64,000 nucleotides of DNA from Synechococcus sp. UW140 (GCA_945861595.1 CAMAVE010000001.1:17306-81305); one strand, 5' to 3'; numbered from the stretch's first letter, positions 1 to 9,368 are shown. Notes: generated from the letters alone by a model not told the origin. Numbers and translations are program-made.

Positions 1-579
1 AGGCTGTCTCGTGGCGCAGCCGTGGCCGCCAAAGGGGCGACAAGGGTCAGCAACCCGGTAGCGAGGGGCCAGAACGGGAATCGCGACGCTCGCGGGGTCT
101 CAGCGACGCGAGTGGGAACGGCCTTGGTTGAAAAAACTGGAGTCAAAGCGGTTCAGGCAAGATCGACAAGGTGCTTGGCTTTGCCGCCAGGGCAAGGCAA
201 TGGGCAACGCTGCAGTGCGCAGAAGCCGGGTTGATGGATGGGGCGAATCGTTTGAGGGGCGCTGACTAGGGCGACGCGAAAAACGACGCAAGGAAAAATG
301 AACCGTGAAATTAATCGCTTGGGTTCCACAAAAAGGCGGAATGCCTCAACCGATGACAGCAATTTGCTGATGGCGCATAGCTTGTCGAACAAGATGCTCC
401 AGGAAGCCTATCGAGTGCCAGTCACACAGCTGTCCATTTGTAATCAGAACTACGCGGCGAGGTTCAAATCACCGTGGGCCACTGATTTGGGTTCTCCAAT
501 AACGGGAGCCGACGATCGCCAGCGTCAATCGCTACTACCGCCAATGATTCGCGTTACTGATCATTGACTTGACAAGGGG
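1..579. other. Left-edge region without a recognisable gene
   Basis: I see no convincing coding region or structured RNA here. The short open frames on both strands lack recognisable motifs. Base composition becomes more AT-rich from about position 290 to 560. It could hold the regulatory region of a gene left of the window. Confidence 0.5.
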
Positions 580-586
580 TCAAGTC
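566..586. other. Perfect 8-bp inverted repeat at the 3' end of the glycosyltransferase-like gene
   Basis: GACTTGAC and GTCAAGTC are separated by five bases and overlap the stop codon of the minus-strand gene ending at 580. No T-run follows on the minus strand, so a role in transcript end formation or 3' stability is only inferred. Confidence 0.4.
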
Positions 587-1668
587 CTTGGGGCGCAGCA
601 GTTTTGGCGAATGAAGCGCTCCAGCAGGCCCGCGGCCTGGTCGGCGCCATCGCCAGGGATCGGGCCCCTGCTGGCGGGCTGCAGGGGTTGGTCCAGTTGC
701 CAGTCCCCCGCCAGCAGCTGGTCGCGGCTGAGCAGGCGGTGCTGGCCATGGGCCTGCAGGGCGGCCTCCAGCACGGGGGCCTCGGCAAAGCCCTCGCGGC
801 GGACCAGGTGCACCCCCAATCCCTGGGCGAGGGCCTCGCAAAAGGTGCTGTACCCCGGCTTGGTCAGCACCCGACCGCAGACGGGCATGACATCGAGGGG
901 ACGCAGGCCCTCTGGCAGCAGCGATGCATTGGGGGCCGCCGCGGCCAGTTCAGGATCGGTCACTAGGAAGTGGTGCTCTGACCAGCGGCTGAAAAGCGTG
1001 GCAGGCAGAGGAAAGCCCATGCCCCCGAAGCCCACGAGCACGGTGCGCTCCGCCGGTGTGTCGATCGCCAGGAGGCGGCGGAGGCTGGCGCAATCGAGCC
1101 TGGGCCGGCCGGCCGTTAACCCCACGGGCCAGTGGGGGATCCCCCAGTCCATGGCCATGGCGAAGGGGCATTCGATCACCGCCTCCCCCTGGCGATAGGC
1201 CTGCAGGGCCCGCTCCGCCCAACCAACGAAGGCCCCGTCCATGGGCCGGTAAATGGCATCCCAGCCAAAGTTGCCGATCCAGATCAAGGGGGCCCCTAGC
1301 GCCTGGGCCAGGGCCGCCGCCGCCGGGGGCACATCGCCAAGCACCAAAAGGGGTTCCCCCTGGCCAGCCAGCCAGGCCGCCTCCCGGCTGACCTGGCTGG
1401 GCAGCTGGCGCTCAAGGGCATTGAGAGCCTCCAAGGTGGCGGCGGCATCGGCGCCGAGGGCATCGGCCTGCACCACCCCCACATCCCAACGGCAAGCCCG
1501 GTGTTCAAACGGCACCGCCCCAAAGGCTCCCCCCAGGGTGTGGGCCGGCAGGGGGGTGGAGAGCACCAGGCGCCAGTCGGGCTGGAGCTGGTGCAGGGCG
1601 GTGAGGATCGAGGCCGTGCGTGAAAGATGGCCATAGCCATGGCCACTGATGCAGGCAACGATCAGCAT
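580..1668 (-). CDS. Glycosyltransferase-like protein (GT-B / family 28 style)
   Basis: A 362-residue protein that resembles MurG/UDP-glucuronosyltransferase-type GT-B enzymes. The N-terminus carries a glycine-rich ISGHGYGHLSR motif, where such enzymes start their first Rossmann fold. The C-terminal half has GFGGMG near residue 215 and then a TKPGYSTFCEALAQG stretch near 268, matching the donor-binding region of these enzymes. No signal peptide or membrane segment is evident, so it is probably cytosolic. The start overlaps the 3' end of the upstream phosphoesterase gene by a few bases, suggesting co-transcription. Acceptor and sugar donor cannot be told from the sequence. Confidence 0.7.
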   Translation of the reverse strand: MLIVACISGHGYGHLSRTASILTALHQLQPDWRLVLSTPLPAHTLGGAFGAVPFEHRACRWDVGVVQADALGADAAATLEALNALERQLPSQVSREAAWLAGQGEPLLVLGDVPPAAAALAQALGAPLIWIGNFGWDAIYRPMDGAFVGWAERALQAYRQGEAVIECPFAMAMDWGIPHWPVGLTAGRPRLDCASLRRLLAIDTPAERTVLVGFGGMGFPLPATLFSRWSEHHFLVTDPELAAAAPNASLLPEGLRPLDVMPVCGRVLTKPGYSTFCEALAQGLGVHLVRREGFAEAPVLEAALQAHGQHRLLSRDQLLAGDWQLDQPLQPASRGPIPGDGADQAAGLLERFIRQNCCAPRT

Positions 1669-2591
1669 GGCGCTGGCGCAGCGACCTGGACCTCAGGCGC
1701 AGGTTGCTGATACAGCCGCTGCTCGTAGAGGAGCTGGCCGCCCATGCCGTACCAGCGGTGGCTGGCCTGGTGCAGCTGGCCATCGCGCAGCACGACCCAG
1801 CTGAAATGGCGCAGGGCCCTGCCCTGGTCGTCATTGCCGTGGCGGGGCACGCAGGCCGAATTGAGGTAGGCGGTGCCGGCACGATCGCGCAGGAAGCTGA
1901 GCCGCTCCCCCTGGCCCCGTTTGAGCCGGTGGTGCATGTGACCGAACACCACCAGGGGCAAGGGCCGGTGCCGACGAATGCGCTCGATCGCGACGGTCAG
2001 GTCCTGGTCACCCCAATCGACCGCAGGTTTTTTCCAATCCCGGCCACAGGGATCGGCGCAGGTGCTCCCCAAACCACTGGGGCCGCAATGGGCCAACAGC
2101 ACCATCGGCAGGCCCGGATCGGCCGCCAGGGCCGCCGCCGTGATCCGATCCGCCGATTCCTGCATGGTGACCGGACCGAACACGGCCAAGGCGCCCGGGT
2201 TGAGCCTGAAGCCACCCCCGGCACTGGCCGGCCGTCCTCCCACTACCGCCAGGCCCGGCGGATCTAGGCAGCGCAAACCCCAGCCGCAATGGCGATCGCC
2301 CAACAGGGACAGTTGGCGTTGCAGGGTGCGGCCACTGGCATCGCGGCCGGCGTCATGGTTTCCCAGCACACAGGCCATCGGCAGCGCCAGCCGGCCCAAC
2401 CGGGCCGCAATCAGTTGATCGCCATCGCTGAGGTCGCCGACCACCATCAGGGCATCGGGCCGCAGCAGGCCCAGGAGCTCCTCATCAAGCCCATCCCATT
2501 GGCCATGCAGGTCTCCAGCAATGGCGATCTGCAGGTCCTTACGCGGGTTCTTGCCGCTATTCGGATCGGCTGATGCCCCAATCACAGCCAT
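1662..2591 (-). CDS. Metallophosphoesterase, cyanobacterial TIGR04168-like
   Basis: A 309-residue calcineurin-like phosphoesterase. The dinuclear-metal motifs appear in order: DLHG (about residue 28), GDLSDGD (about 52), GNHDAG (about 77), a histidine in LLAHCGPSG (about 165), and GHMHHRL (about 217). This is the complete metal-binding set. The family is restricted to cyanobacteria and plastid-bearing lineages, and its substrate is unknown to me. It lies 25 bp from the divergent nadA and overlaps the downstream glycosyltransferase-like gene, with which it probably forms an operon. Confidence 0.8.
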   Translation of the reverse strand: MAVIGASADPNSGKNPRKDLQIAIAGDLHGQWDGLDEELLGLLRPDALMVVGDLSDGDQLIAARLGRLALPMACVLGNHDAGRDASGRTLQRQLSLLGDRHCGWGLRCLDPPGLAVVGGRPASAGGGFRLNPGALAVFGPVTMQESADRITAAALAADPGLPMVLLAHCGPSGLGSTCADPCGRDWKKPAVDWGDQDLTVAIERIRRHRPLPLVVFGHMHHRLKRGQGERLSFLRDRAGTAYLNSACVPRHGNDDQGRALRHFSWVVLRDGQLHQASHRWYGMGGQLLYEQRLYQQPAPEVQVAAPAPC

Positions 2592-2616
2592 CCAAAATGC
2601 CTAGGGTGGCTCCACT

Positions 2617-3618
2617 GTGCATCAGTTGAGGCATCGCTTGGTTTTCGCGGCATCCCAGGCCACAGCGGACGGTGTCCGGGAAGGCCGCCCGGCGGCGGCG
2701 GAGCTGCAGGCGGCGATCGCCGAACTCAAGCGCCAGCGCAATGCCGTGATCCTGGCCCACTACTACCAGGAGCCCGCCATCCAGGACATCGCCGACTTCA
2801 TTGGCGATTCTCTCGAGCTCTCGCGCAAGGCCGCGGCCACCGAAGCGGATGTGATCGTCTTCTGCGGCGTGCACTTCATGGCCGAAACGGCCAAGATCCT
2901 CAACCCGGGAAAAACGGTGCTGCTCCCGGATTTGAACGCCGGCTGCAGCCTGGCCGATGCCTGCCCCGCCGACGCCTTTGCCGCCTTCCGCGCCGCCCAT
3001 CCCGACCATGTCGTGGTGAGCTACATCAACTGCTCGGCGGCGGTGAAGGCCCAAAGCGACCTGATCTGCACCAGCAGTAACGCGGTGGACCTGATCAACC
3101 AGCTGCCAGAAGGCCAGCCGATCCTGTTTGCCCCTGACCAGAACCTGGGTCGCTGGGTGCAGCGCCAAAGTGGCCGGGATTTGACCCTCTGGCCCGGCAG
3201 CTGCCAGGTGCATGAAACCTTCAGCGAGCAGGCCCTGATCCAACTCCAACTCGATCACCCCGAGGCCGAGGTGATCGCCCATCCGGAATGCCAGCAAAAC
3301 CTCCTTGATCTGGCCGACTTCATCGGCTCGACCAGCAGCCTGCTGCGCCATGCCGCCGACAGCCCGGCGCCCGCCTTCATCGTGCTGACCGAGCCGGGGA
3401 TCTTGCACCAGATGGAACGGGCCCTGCCTGAGAAAAGCTTCCACGCCGTGCCCGGCCAGGACGGCTGCAGCTGCAACACCTGTCCCTACATGCGGCTCAA
3501 CACCCTGGACAAACTCTGGGACTGCCTCCAGACCCTGGCTCCAGCCATCGACCTGGATGAGGAGCTGCGGCTCCAGGCGTTGGCGCCAATCGAGCGCATG
3601 CTGGCGATGAGCCGCTAA
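2617..3618 (+). CDS. nadA: Quinolinate synthase
   Basis: This enzyme condenses iminoaspartate and dihydroxyacetone phosphate to quinolinate in de novo NAD synthesis and needs a [4Fe-4S] cluster. The 333-residue protein has the family hallmarks: ILAHYYQ (about 45), GDSLELSR (about 63), [13 protein letters not shown] with Cys83, PGSCQVHE with Cys196, and a C-terminal cysteine cluster CSCNTCP (284-289). One cysteine from each of these three sites is the expected cluster ligand. It is divergent from the phosphoesterase gene. Full length, no anomaly seen. Confidence 0.96.
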   Translation: MHQLRHRLVFAASQATADGVREGRPAAAELQAAIAELKRQRNAVILAHYYQEPAIQDIADFIGDSLELSRKAAATEADVIVFCGVHFMAETAKILNPGKTVLLPDLNAGCSLADACPADAFAAFRAAHPDHVVVSYINCSAAVKAQSDLICTSSNAVDLINQLPEGQPILFAPDQNLGRWVQRQSGRDLTLWPGSCQVHETFSEQALIQLQLDHPEAEVIAHPECQQNLLDLADFIGSTSSLLRHAADSPAPAFIVLTEPGILHQMERALPEKSFHAVPGQDGCSCNTCPYMRLNTLDKLWDCLQTLAPAIDLDEELRLQALAPIERMLAMSR

Positions 3619-3710
3619 GTCGGCCCGAGACCGCCCCCCTGCATTCCCCGGCCCTGGAGCGGGCCCTTGGGGTGGGGCTGTTGAGGGAGCCCGGACCGGC
3701 CGGCGGGATC

Positions 3711-3789
3711 AGGTCCGTTCGAGCCGCCGCACGATCACGGTCATCAGCACGAGGGAACCGACCAGGGCAATCAGCAGGGCAATGGTCAT
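3711..3789 (-). CDS. Putative single-span membrane microprotein, 26 residues
   Basis: A very short frame starting MTIALLIALVGSLVLMTVIV and ending RRLERT. It is one hydrophobic segment followed by a positively charged tail, as in small photosystem or cytochrome complex subunits. It does not match PetN, PetL, PetM, PsaM, PsbM or Psb30 as I know them. It lies between nadA and the small gene at 3838. No clear Shine-Dalgarno precedes the ATG. The clean hydrophobic pattern is the main argument for translation. Confidence 0.4.
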
Positions 3790-3837
3790 GAAATCGGTGC
3801 AAGTCGGGTCCGATTCTCGGGGCTGGCCGGCCAGGCC

Positions 3838-3969
3838 TTAGCCGGCTTCAGCCAGCAACCAATCCGCCATCTCCATCCGCAGGGCATAGGCGTCCTCAAA
3901 CGACCCCTCGGCCTCAAGGCTGGCCAGCCGCTGTTCCAGCCAGCTCTGCAACGCGCCCACCCCGTCCAT
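3838..3969 (-). CDS. Small hypothetical protein, 43 residues, acidic helix
   Basis: It begins MDGVGALQSWLEQRLASLE and ends AYALRMEMADWLLAEAG, reading as one amphipathic acidic helix. I chose this ATG because the in-frame upstream extension (to 4074) is encoded by a 12-bp tandem repeat and looks non-conserved. If the extension is translated, the product is 78 residues. I recall similar short proteins in picocyanobacteria but can assign no function. Confidence 0.5.
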   Translation of the reverse strand: MDGVGALQSWLEQRLASLEAEGSFEDAYALRMEMADWLLAEAG

Positions 3970-3975
3970 AGATGG

Positions 3976-4035
3976 GCCGAGGGACTGGCCGAGGGACTGG
4001 ATTAGGGAGTGATCAATGGATGGGCCGATGGGCTG
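3976..4035. repeat. 12-bp tandem repeat, five units
   Basis: Units of the type gccgagggactg start at 3976, 3988, 4000, 4012 and 4024. The first two are identical and the rest diverge. Read on the minus strand, each unit is four codons of a (Q/P/H)-S-(L/M/I)-x pattern in frame with the small gene downstream. A related 12-bp repeat occurs at 46639-46674. Confidence 0.75.
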
Positions 4036-4181
4036 GTCGCCGGGCAATAGCCCCCCATCCAGACAAGGAACCATGGGGACACCCCCGACTCAGGCAAGCC
4101 TGATGCAGCGCAGGCGCCCTGGAGGGCAAACGCCTCAGGTGTGCCGCAGGATTGGGATCCGATTCTGCGGTGAGCCAGAGC

Positions 4182-6407
4182 TCAGGGCAGGGCCACCAGC
4201 CAACGGCCGCCGGCGGCCAGGGCAAGGGCCAGCAGGGAGGCCGCTGGTAGGGCGGAACTGCCGGCGCGCAGCATGCGGCGCAACAGCACCAGCGCCCCGG
4301 CGAGGCCCACCACCACTGCGACGCTCTGGCAGAAGCCGATCACGTGGCTATCGGCCTGCCAACTAGGCATTTGGGCGGCGAATGCGCCATTGAGCGGGGC
4401 GAAGGAGACCTGCAGCACCGTGCCGGCTTCGGCCATGCCCAGGGGTAAGTAGCGGGCCAGCAGCAGCCCCCAGAGCAGGGGGAGTAGAGCGTAGAGAATC
4501 CGGCGCAGGCGCTGGGGCGCGAACCAGGGCCGCATCAACAGGAAGACCAAGGACGGCAGGGCCAGTGCCAGGGCGCCGAAGGCCAGCCGCGGTAGCAACG
4601 GACCCTCGCTGAGGCTGGCCGGGGCCAGGGGCAGGGACCCCAGCAGCCGCTGCCAGTGGTGCAGGGTCAGGTCACCCGCCAACACGAGGAACAGGCCTGC
4701 TTCCGCAGCCGGCGCGTCCAGGTCCCGCTGCAGGTCGGCGGCGGGCGGACGCAGGCTCAGCTGCACCGAGCGGTGCGGACAGGCCTGGGCGCAACTCATG
4801 CACAGGACGCAGTTGCGGTTGTTGCTCAGGTGGGCCGGGTGGGTGCCGAGCGGGCAGCCGGCCGTGGCCAGGCCTTCGCCGTGGGCGGGACCGCCTTTGA
4901 AACAGCCGTAGGTGCTGCAGCTGCCACTGCAGGTGCCCACCTGGGCGCGCAATTCCAGGATCGAGAGCTTGGCAAACAGGCCGTTCATACCGCCAACCGG
5001 GCACAAATAGCGGCACCAAAAGCGCTTCTCAAAGCGCAACGAACCGATCACGGCCCCGGCGGTGATCAACAGCAGCAGGCAACTGCTCAGCCAGGCGGTG
5101 TTCTCCAGGTCCCAGACCGCTTCCCAGAGCAGGATTGCGGCAAAGCCGGAGGCCAGCAGGGGCGCAGCCCAGTCGTCACTGCATCCCCTTGGCCATTCCG
5201 CCGGTGTCCAGCCCAGCAGCCGGGCCAGCCGTTGGCTGATCTCGCCCCACACCATGAAGGGGCAAACCGCGCACCAGAGCCGCCCCACCAGGGGGTAGCT
5301 CAGCAGGATCAGGGGCCACCACCAGGCCCAGAACAGGGTGAGGCCGCCGTTGTGGGCCCGGTCCTGGGGCCCCATCCACAACCAGAGGTTCACCAGCACA
5401 AACAGCCAGCTGACCAGGCCGAACAGCACCACCGTCCATACCCGGGGATTGCGCAGCCAGTCGCGCAGGCCTGGTTTCCAGCGCCAGAGGTCGAAACGAA
5501 AGCGCTGTTGGCGCACCGGCGTCCAGAAGACCTCCTCCGGCAATGGGGCCAATTCCGCTCCCGTGGCCTTGCCGCTAGGGCTGGCGGTAGCAGGCCGGGC
5601 CTGCTGCAGGGCCCGGTTGAGCAGCTCTTCGAGTTCCTGCAGATTGCCGGGAAAGTCGTAGCTCTGGAGCCGCTTGATCACCGCCTCCGGCACCTGGGGG
5701 GGCTGGCGCCAACCGAGGGGGCGGCTGCGCATCCGCACGCTGTAGCGCACCCATTCGCCCAGGTCCTGGCGCCGCACCCGCAGGGGCGGCACCCGGATCG
5801 AGAGGCAGTGGCGATCCACTGCCGGCACGGCCACTTCCGAGGTGAAGTACACGCGGCCGGGGAACTGGTGCAAGCTGCCGCCCGGGCCACCGGCGCGCCA
5901 TTGCCCCGTATCGGCGAGGGTCAGCAGGGCCTGCTGCAGGCGGGCGGGCACCTGGTCGATTTTGTTGATCAGCAGGGCGCCGCTGCCGAGGCTCTCGAGC
6001 AGGGACCCGGCCCCATCGCTGCTGGCGGAGCCGAACAGTTCGGCCCCATCCTCCCGCAGCAGGGCACCATCGAGCCGCACCATCAGCTGGCGGCGGGCAG
6101 GGGAGCCAAAATGGATCAGGGCCGCCAGGTTGTCCTTCTCCAGGCCGGGCTCGCCGCTGATCAGCACGGGCTGGGCCGCGCCATCTTCGGAGGCCTGGCG
6201 CACGGCCTCCCGCAGCCGGGTGGCGTAGCGGCTGCTGCCAACAATGCCGCGGCGGGCGCGCACCACCAGGTGGGGCGCCAAACGCTGGAACCTTTCGGCG
6301 CTGGGCATGGGGGCCTGGGCCATCGCCAGGGCGCGGCTGGCGGCTGGCTCCGCCCCCGGGCGATCAGAACAGGGGGACTCCGCTGCTGGACTGGGTTGGT
6401 CGACCAT
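4182..6407 (-). CDS. Fusion of a degenerate sigma-54-activator-type AAA domain and a NosR/NapH-like membrane polyferredoxin
   Basis: A 741-residue protein from the ATG at 6407; the open frame continues upstream but loses coding character. Residues about 50-280 resemble the AAA domain of sigma-54 activators, ending in PGNLQELEELLNRA (normally PGNVRELEN). The key motifs are altered: the P-loop reads GEPGLEKDN, the Walker B position reads LLINKID instead of LFLDEI, and no GAFTGA loop is visible. Residues about 330-740 form a multi-pass membrane part with cysteine motifs CAVCP, CRYLCP and a ferredoxin-like CVLCMSCAQACP, as in NosR, NapH and CcoG. The protein probably moves electrons at a membrane while the AAA part has a non-canonical role. 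It is divergent from a GST gene. Confidence 0.8.
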   Translation of the reverse strand: MVDQPSPAAESPCSDRPGAEPAASRALAMAQAPMPSAERFQRLAPHLVVRARRGIVGSSRYATRLREAVRQASEDGAAQPVLISGEPGLEKDNLAALIHFGSPARRQLMVRLDGALLREDGAELFGSASSDGAGSLLESLGSGALLINKIDQVPARLQQALLTLADTGQWRAGGPGGSLHQFPGRVYFTSEVAVPAVDRHCLSIRVPPLRVRRQDLGEWVRYSVRMRSRPLGWRQPPQVPEAVIKRLQSYDFPGNLQELEELLNRALQQARPATASPSGKATGAELAPLPEEVFWTPVRQQRFRFDLWRWKPGLRDWLRNPRVWTVVLFGLVSWLFVLVNLWLWMGPQDRAHNGGLTLFWAWWWPLILLSYPLVGRLWCAVCPFMVWGEISQRLARLLGWTPAEWPRGCSDDWAAPLLASGFAAILLWEAVWDLENTAWLSSCLLLLITAGAVIGSLRFEKRFWCRYLCPVGGMNGLFAKLSILELRAQVGTCSGSCSTYGCFKGGPAHGEGLATAGCPLGTHPAHLSNNRNCVLCMSCAQACPHRSVQLSLRPPAADLQRDLDAPAAEAGLFLVLAGDLTLHHWQRLLGSLPLAPASLSEGPLLPRLAFGALALALPSLVFLLMRPWFAPQRLRRILYALLPLLWGLLLARYLPLGMAEAGTVLQVSFAPLNGAFAAQMPSWQADSHVIGFCQSVAVVVGLAGALVLLRRMLRAGSSALPAASLLALALAAGGRWLVALP

Positions 6408-6512
6408 GGGGCCCGGCGCGGCTTCCACCCATTCTCGGCTGGACCCCAAGAACCGCACCACAGAACGGCCCGGGCGTTTGCGGGCTAGATGATGGGGAGC
6501 CCTGCACCCCCT

Positions 6513-7100
6513 ATGGCCATGGGCCTCACCCTGTTTGGCGGCCTGCGCAGCCGCGCCTCGATGCCCCGCTGGTACATGGCCGAAAGGGGCATTGCCTATG
6601 ACTGGACCCTGGTGGACATGGGCGCCAAGGAGCACCACCAGGCCCCCTTTTTGGCGATCAATCCCTTCGGCAAGGTGCCGGCCCTAATCGACACCGATCC
6701 GGCCCTGCCGGGGGGCGAACTGCGCCTGTTTGAAAGTGGCGCAATCCTGCTCTATCTGGCCGAGCGCCACGGCCAGGACTTCCGCAACGCCGCCGACCGG
6801 GCCCTGGCCCAGCAATGGGTGCTGTTTGCCAATGCCTCCTTGGCCCCGGCCCTGTTCAACCCCGGCCAGCGGGAGACGGAATTTCCCCGCTTGCTGGGGG
6901 TGCTGAACGGGTTGTTGGTGCCGGGCGGATCAATCACTGGCGGCGAGTGGGGCGTAGCCGATTGCGCCATCAATGCCCACCTGGCCTACCTGCCGATTTT
7001 CTTTCCCCAGATCGATCTCTCCCCTTGGCCGGCCGTGGAAGCCACGATCCGCCTCACCCAGGAACGCCCCGCCTACCAGCAAGCCATGGCCGTGAGTTAA
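6513..7100 (+). CDS. Glutathione S-transferase family protein
   Basis: A thioredoxin-fold N-terminal domain (LTLFGG..SRASMPRWYMAERGI, then NPFGKVPALID and ESGAILLYLAE) is followed by an all-helical C-terminal domain. This is the classic soluble GST layout; ESGAI is the glutathione gamma-glutamyl site. Several in-frame ATGs exist (6489, 6492, 6513, 6519). I chose 6513 because the fold begins right after it. A 15-bp tandem repeat follows the stop codon directly. Substrate unknown. Confidence 0.85.
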   Translation: MAMGLTLFGGLRSRASMPRWYMAERGIAYDWTLVDMGAKEHHQAPFLAINPFGKVPALIDTDPALPGGELRLFESGAILLYLAERHGQDFRNAADRALAQQWVLFANASLAPALFNPGQRETEFPRLLGVLNGLLVPGGSITGGEWGVADCAINAHLAYLPIFFPQIDLSPWPAVEATIRLTQERPAYQQAMAVS

Positions 7101-7101
7101 G

Positions 7102-7191
7102 GGTTTCGCTCTAGAGGGCTTTGATCTTTCAGGCTTCGCTCTTAAGAGCTTCGATCTCAAGGATTTCGCCCTAAGGGGCTTCGCCCAGGGG
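7102..7191. repeat. 15-bp tandem repeat, six units, just after the GST stop codon
   Basis: Six consecutive 15-base units with consensus GGCTTCGCTCTNAAG start at 7102, 7117, 7132, 7147, 7162 and 7177. Several contain small palindromes such as CTCTTAAGAG. The array begins one base after the GST stop codon and ends 19 bp before the next gene. Confidence 0.8.
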
Positions 7192-7210
7192 CTGGGCCAA
7201 ACCGGGTCCC

Positions 7211-8752
7211 TTGACGGGAGGCCCTCCCGACGACCAGCGTTATGCAGCATCTTGGGCCACGGGTCGTCAGTTCTTGGAGAGTTCCCAGGCCAGGCCCCAA
7301 CGCCGGAAGCGCCCCCATTACCAACGCAAACGCTGGCTGACGATCGCCATCCCCATGGGCACCCTGATCGCCCTGGTGGCGATTGCACCGCCCCTGCCGC
7401 CGCGGCCCTCGCCCAACAGCCTGCAGCAGCAGGCCAACCCCCAGGGCAAAGCCTTCCGCTATCTGCCTGACAAGGACGTCTTCGCCCTGGACTTTGATCC
7501 GCGCAAGGTGAGGATTGGCCTGCTGGAGGGCTGGGACCGGGAACAGGAGGCCTACCGCGATCCCACCGCCCTGGCCTATGTGTCGGGGCCGATGTATGAG
7601 CGCCATGTCAATAGCAATGGCCAGGAAACCACCGTGCCCTTGGGGGACATCAAGCTGGGGGACCAGGTGTGGCGCGGCACCAACCGGACTGCCGCCCGCC
7701 AACGGGCCTATGTGGGCATCCGCCACGACGGACATGTGGACTTTGGCTTTGGCGAATTAACACCCAAACGGGCCGCCCTCTATGACACCTTCATCGGCGG
7801 ACTCCATAGCATTTACAACGATCTAGAGGCGCCGCCAGCGGCCTACAAGGGCGCCTACAGCATCAGCATGGGCCAGCAGATTCGCTATTTTCTGCCGCGG
7901 ATTCGCATGCTGATCGGCCTGCGCTCCGATGGCCGGCTCGAAGTGTTGATGAGCCGCGATGGCCTCACCCTGGAGCAAACCCGCGCCCTAGCGAGGGAAC
8001 GGGGCCTAGTGGCGGCCTACCTGCCCGACCATGCCTCCAAAAGCCGCTTCATCATTCCTGGCGTCAAGGGCTTCAATGACGAAGATGCCAACTGGATCAG
8101 CGGCGGCGCCACCAGCTTTGTGCATGTGCCCTACATGTTGCGGCTGAGTGAACGGTCCGTGCCCCTGCAGGGCTCCCTGCTCGCCAACCTCTCCCCCCAC
8201 CTGGAGGAGGCCGGCTGCCCCAACCCCTGGCAGTGCGGCAAAACCCTGGGCAGTCAGATCCTCGATCGGGCCCTGGCGGGCTTCAACCGGTTGATGGAGC
8301 AGGGGGTGGAGCCGATTGCCCGCATGATCTGGGCCCCCCAGGGCGGCAGGAAAGGTCCCCAGCGCCCGGCCCAAAGCGCCCCCCTGCGCGAACCGCCGAT
8401 CACGGCCGATCCCTTCGCCCTGCGCCAGTTGCAGCAAAGCAACCAGCCCTCCTCACCCAGGTCCCTGCCCCTGGCCCCGGACCTGCCGGCACCGGTGTTG
8501 CTGGAGGAGGGCCAGACCCTGCCCCAGGAGATCACGGGCCCGAAATCCCCCTGCCAGGGGAGCGATTGTGCAACCACCCCGGCCGATGGCCTGGTGGGCC
8601 CGGAGCGGCCCGGCGACACCAGATCTCCCAGCGCCAACGCCCCGGCCCAGGAGCCCGCAGGCATGCCCTCCGGCGCCCCCACCAGCCAGCTGCCTGCAGC
8701 AACACCATTGGTGCCACCACCGCCCCTCTTGCCGCCACCGCCCGTGCGCTGA
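7211..8752 (+). CDS. Membrane-anchored hypothetical protein with proline-rich tail
   Basis: A 513-residue protein. A basic N-terminus is followed by one hydrophobic segment (about residues 43-60), so it is probably anchored with the bulk outside the cytoplasm. The folded part (about 85-330) includes GLRSDGRLEVLMSRDGLTLE and later ISGGATSFV. This weakly recalls the phosphodiester glycosidase (NAGPA/DUF2233) fold, but I would not assign that activity. Residues about 375-513 are proline-rich and of low complexity, consistent with a cell-envelope linker. Confidence 0.7.
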   Translation: MTGGPPDDQRYAASWATGRQFLESSQARPQRRKRPHYQRKRWLTIAIPMGTLIALVAIAPPLPPRPSPNSLQQQANPQGKAFRYLPDKDVFALDFDPRKVRIGLLEGWDREQEAYRDPTALAYVSGPMYERHVNSNGQETTVPLGDIKLGDQVWRGTNRTAARQRAYVGIRHDGHVDFGFGELTPKRAALYDTFIGGLHSIYNDLEAPPAAYKGAYSISMGQQIRYFLPRIRMLIGLRSDGRLEVLMSRDGLTLEQTRALARERGLVAAYLPDHASKSRFIIPGVKGFNDEDANWISGGATSFVHVPYMLRLSERSVPLQGSLLANLSPHLEEAGCPNPWQCGKTLGSQILDRALAGFNRLMEQGVEPIARMIWAPQGGRKGPQRPAQSAPLREPPITADPFALRQLQQSNQPSSPRSLPLAPDLPAPVLLEEGQTLPQEITGPKSPCQGSDCATTPADGLVGPERPGDTRSPSANAPAQEPAGMPSGAPTSQLPAATPLVPPPPLLPPPPVR

Positions 8753-8819
8753 AGGGAACTGAATCCTCAGACGACTAGAGCCGCTAGGGCTCCAACCGCT
8801 GCCCCGAGACCCTCCAGGC

Positions 8820-9284
8820 TCAGCCGACCGCCGCCAGCGCCCGCACCACATCGCCGCGGGTCAATACGCCCACCAGATGGGTTCCATCGAGCACAAACAG
8901 GCGCTGCACGCTCTTGTCGTGCAGTTGCTTGGCCGCCGCGGGCAGGCCCAACTCGCTGCTGCAGCTATGGGGCTTGCTGCCCATTACCTCGCCGACGCTG
9001 TTGCCGAGGACCTGGTGGACCTCCTTGTCCCACTGCAGGGGATTGCGCAGGTAGATCACCGCATCGAGCAACATCACGTAGGGGCCAGGATCAAAGCCGC
9101 TTTCGCGCACCATCAGGTCCTGCTCGCTCAGTTCGCCCACGAGGGCGCCACTGGCATCGAGCACGGGTAGGCCACTGAAGTGGTGCTCACTCATCAATTG
9201 GACCGCCTCCTGCAGGGGGGTGTCCGTGCGCACGCTGATCACCGGCGTTGACATCACATCGGCGACGCGCTGGGCCACAACCAT
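8820..9284 (-). CDS. CBS-domain pair protein
   Basis: A 154-residue protein made of two CBS motifs: VADVMSTPVISVRTDTPLQE at the start and VGEVMGSKPHSCSSELGLPA near residue 97. Each is followed by the typical LPVLD..G.LVGE or LFVLDG.HLVGVLTRGDVV strand. Such stand-alone pairs bind adenine nucleotides and act as sensors. No catalytic domain is attached. It is divergent from the pgsA-like gene. Confidence 0.9.
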   Translation of the reverse strand: MVVAQRVADVMSTPVISVRTDTPLQEAVQLMSEHHFSGLPVLDASGALVGELSEQDLMVRESGFDPGPYVMLLDAVIYLRNPLQWDKEVHQVLGNSVGEVMGSKPHSCSSELGLPAAAKQLHDKSVQRLFVLDGTHLVGVLTRGDVVRALAAVG

Positions 9285-9368
9285 GGATCGGGATCGGTTC
9301 CCGCCATTGTGCCCGCAGGAGAGAGGCTCGCCGGCGGCGAGGATTGGGGCGAAGAGCGGAGCATTTGC

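Noticed and set aside
298..567. Possible small protein at the left edge
   Set aside because: No family pattern, no hydrophobic or repeat logic; looks random.
2557..3444. 295-residue minus-strand frame over nadA
   Set aside because: Shadow of nadA, which has clear motifs on the plus strand.
4656..6488. 610-residue open frame on the plus strand
   Set aside because: It is the mirror of the AAA/polyferredoxin gene; it is rich in Gln, His and Gly with no motif, a typical GC-rich antisense shadow.
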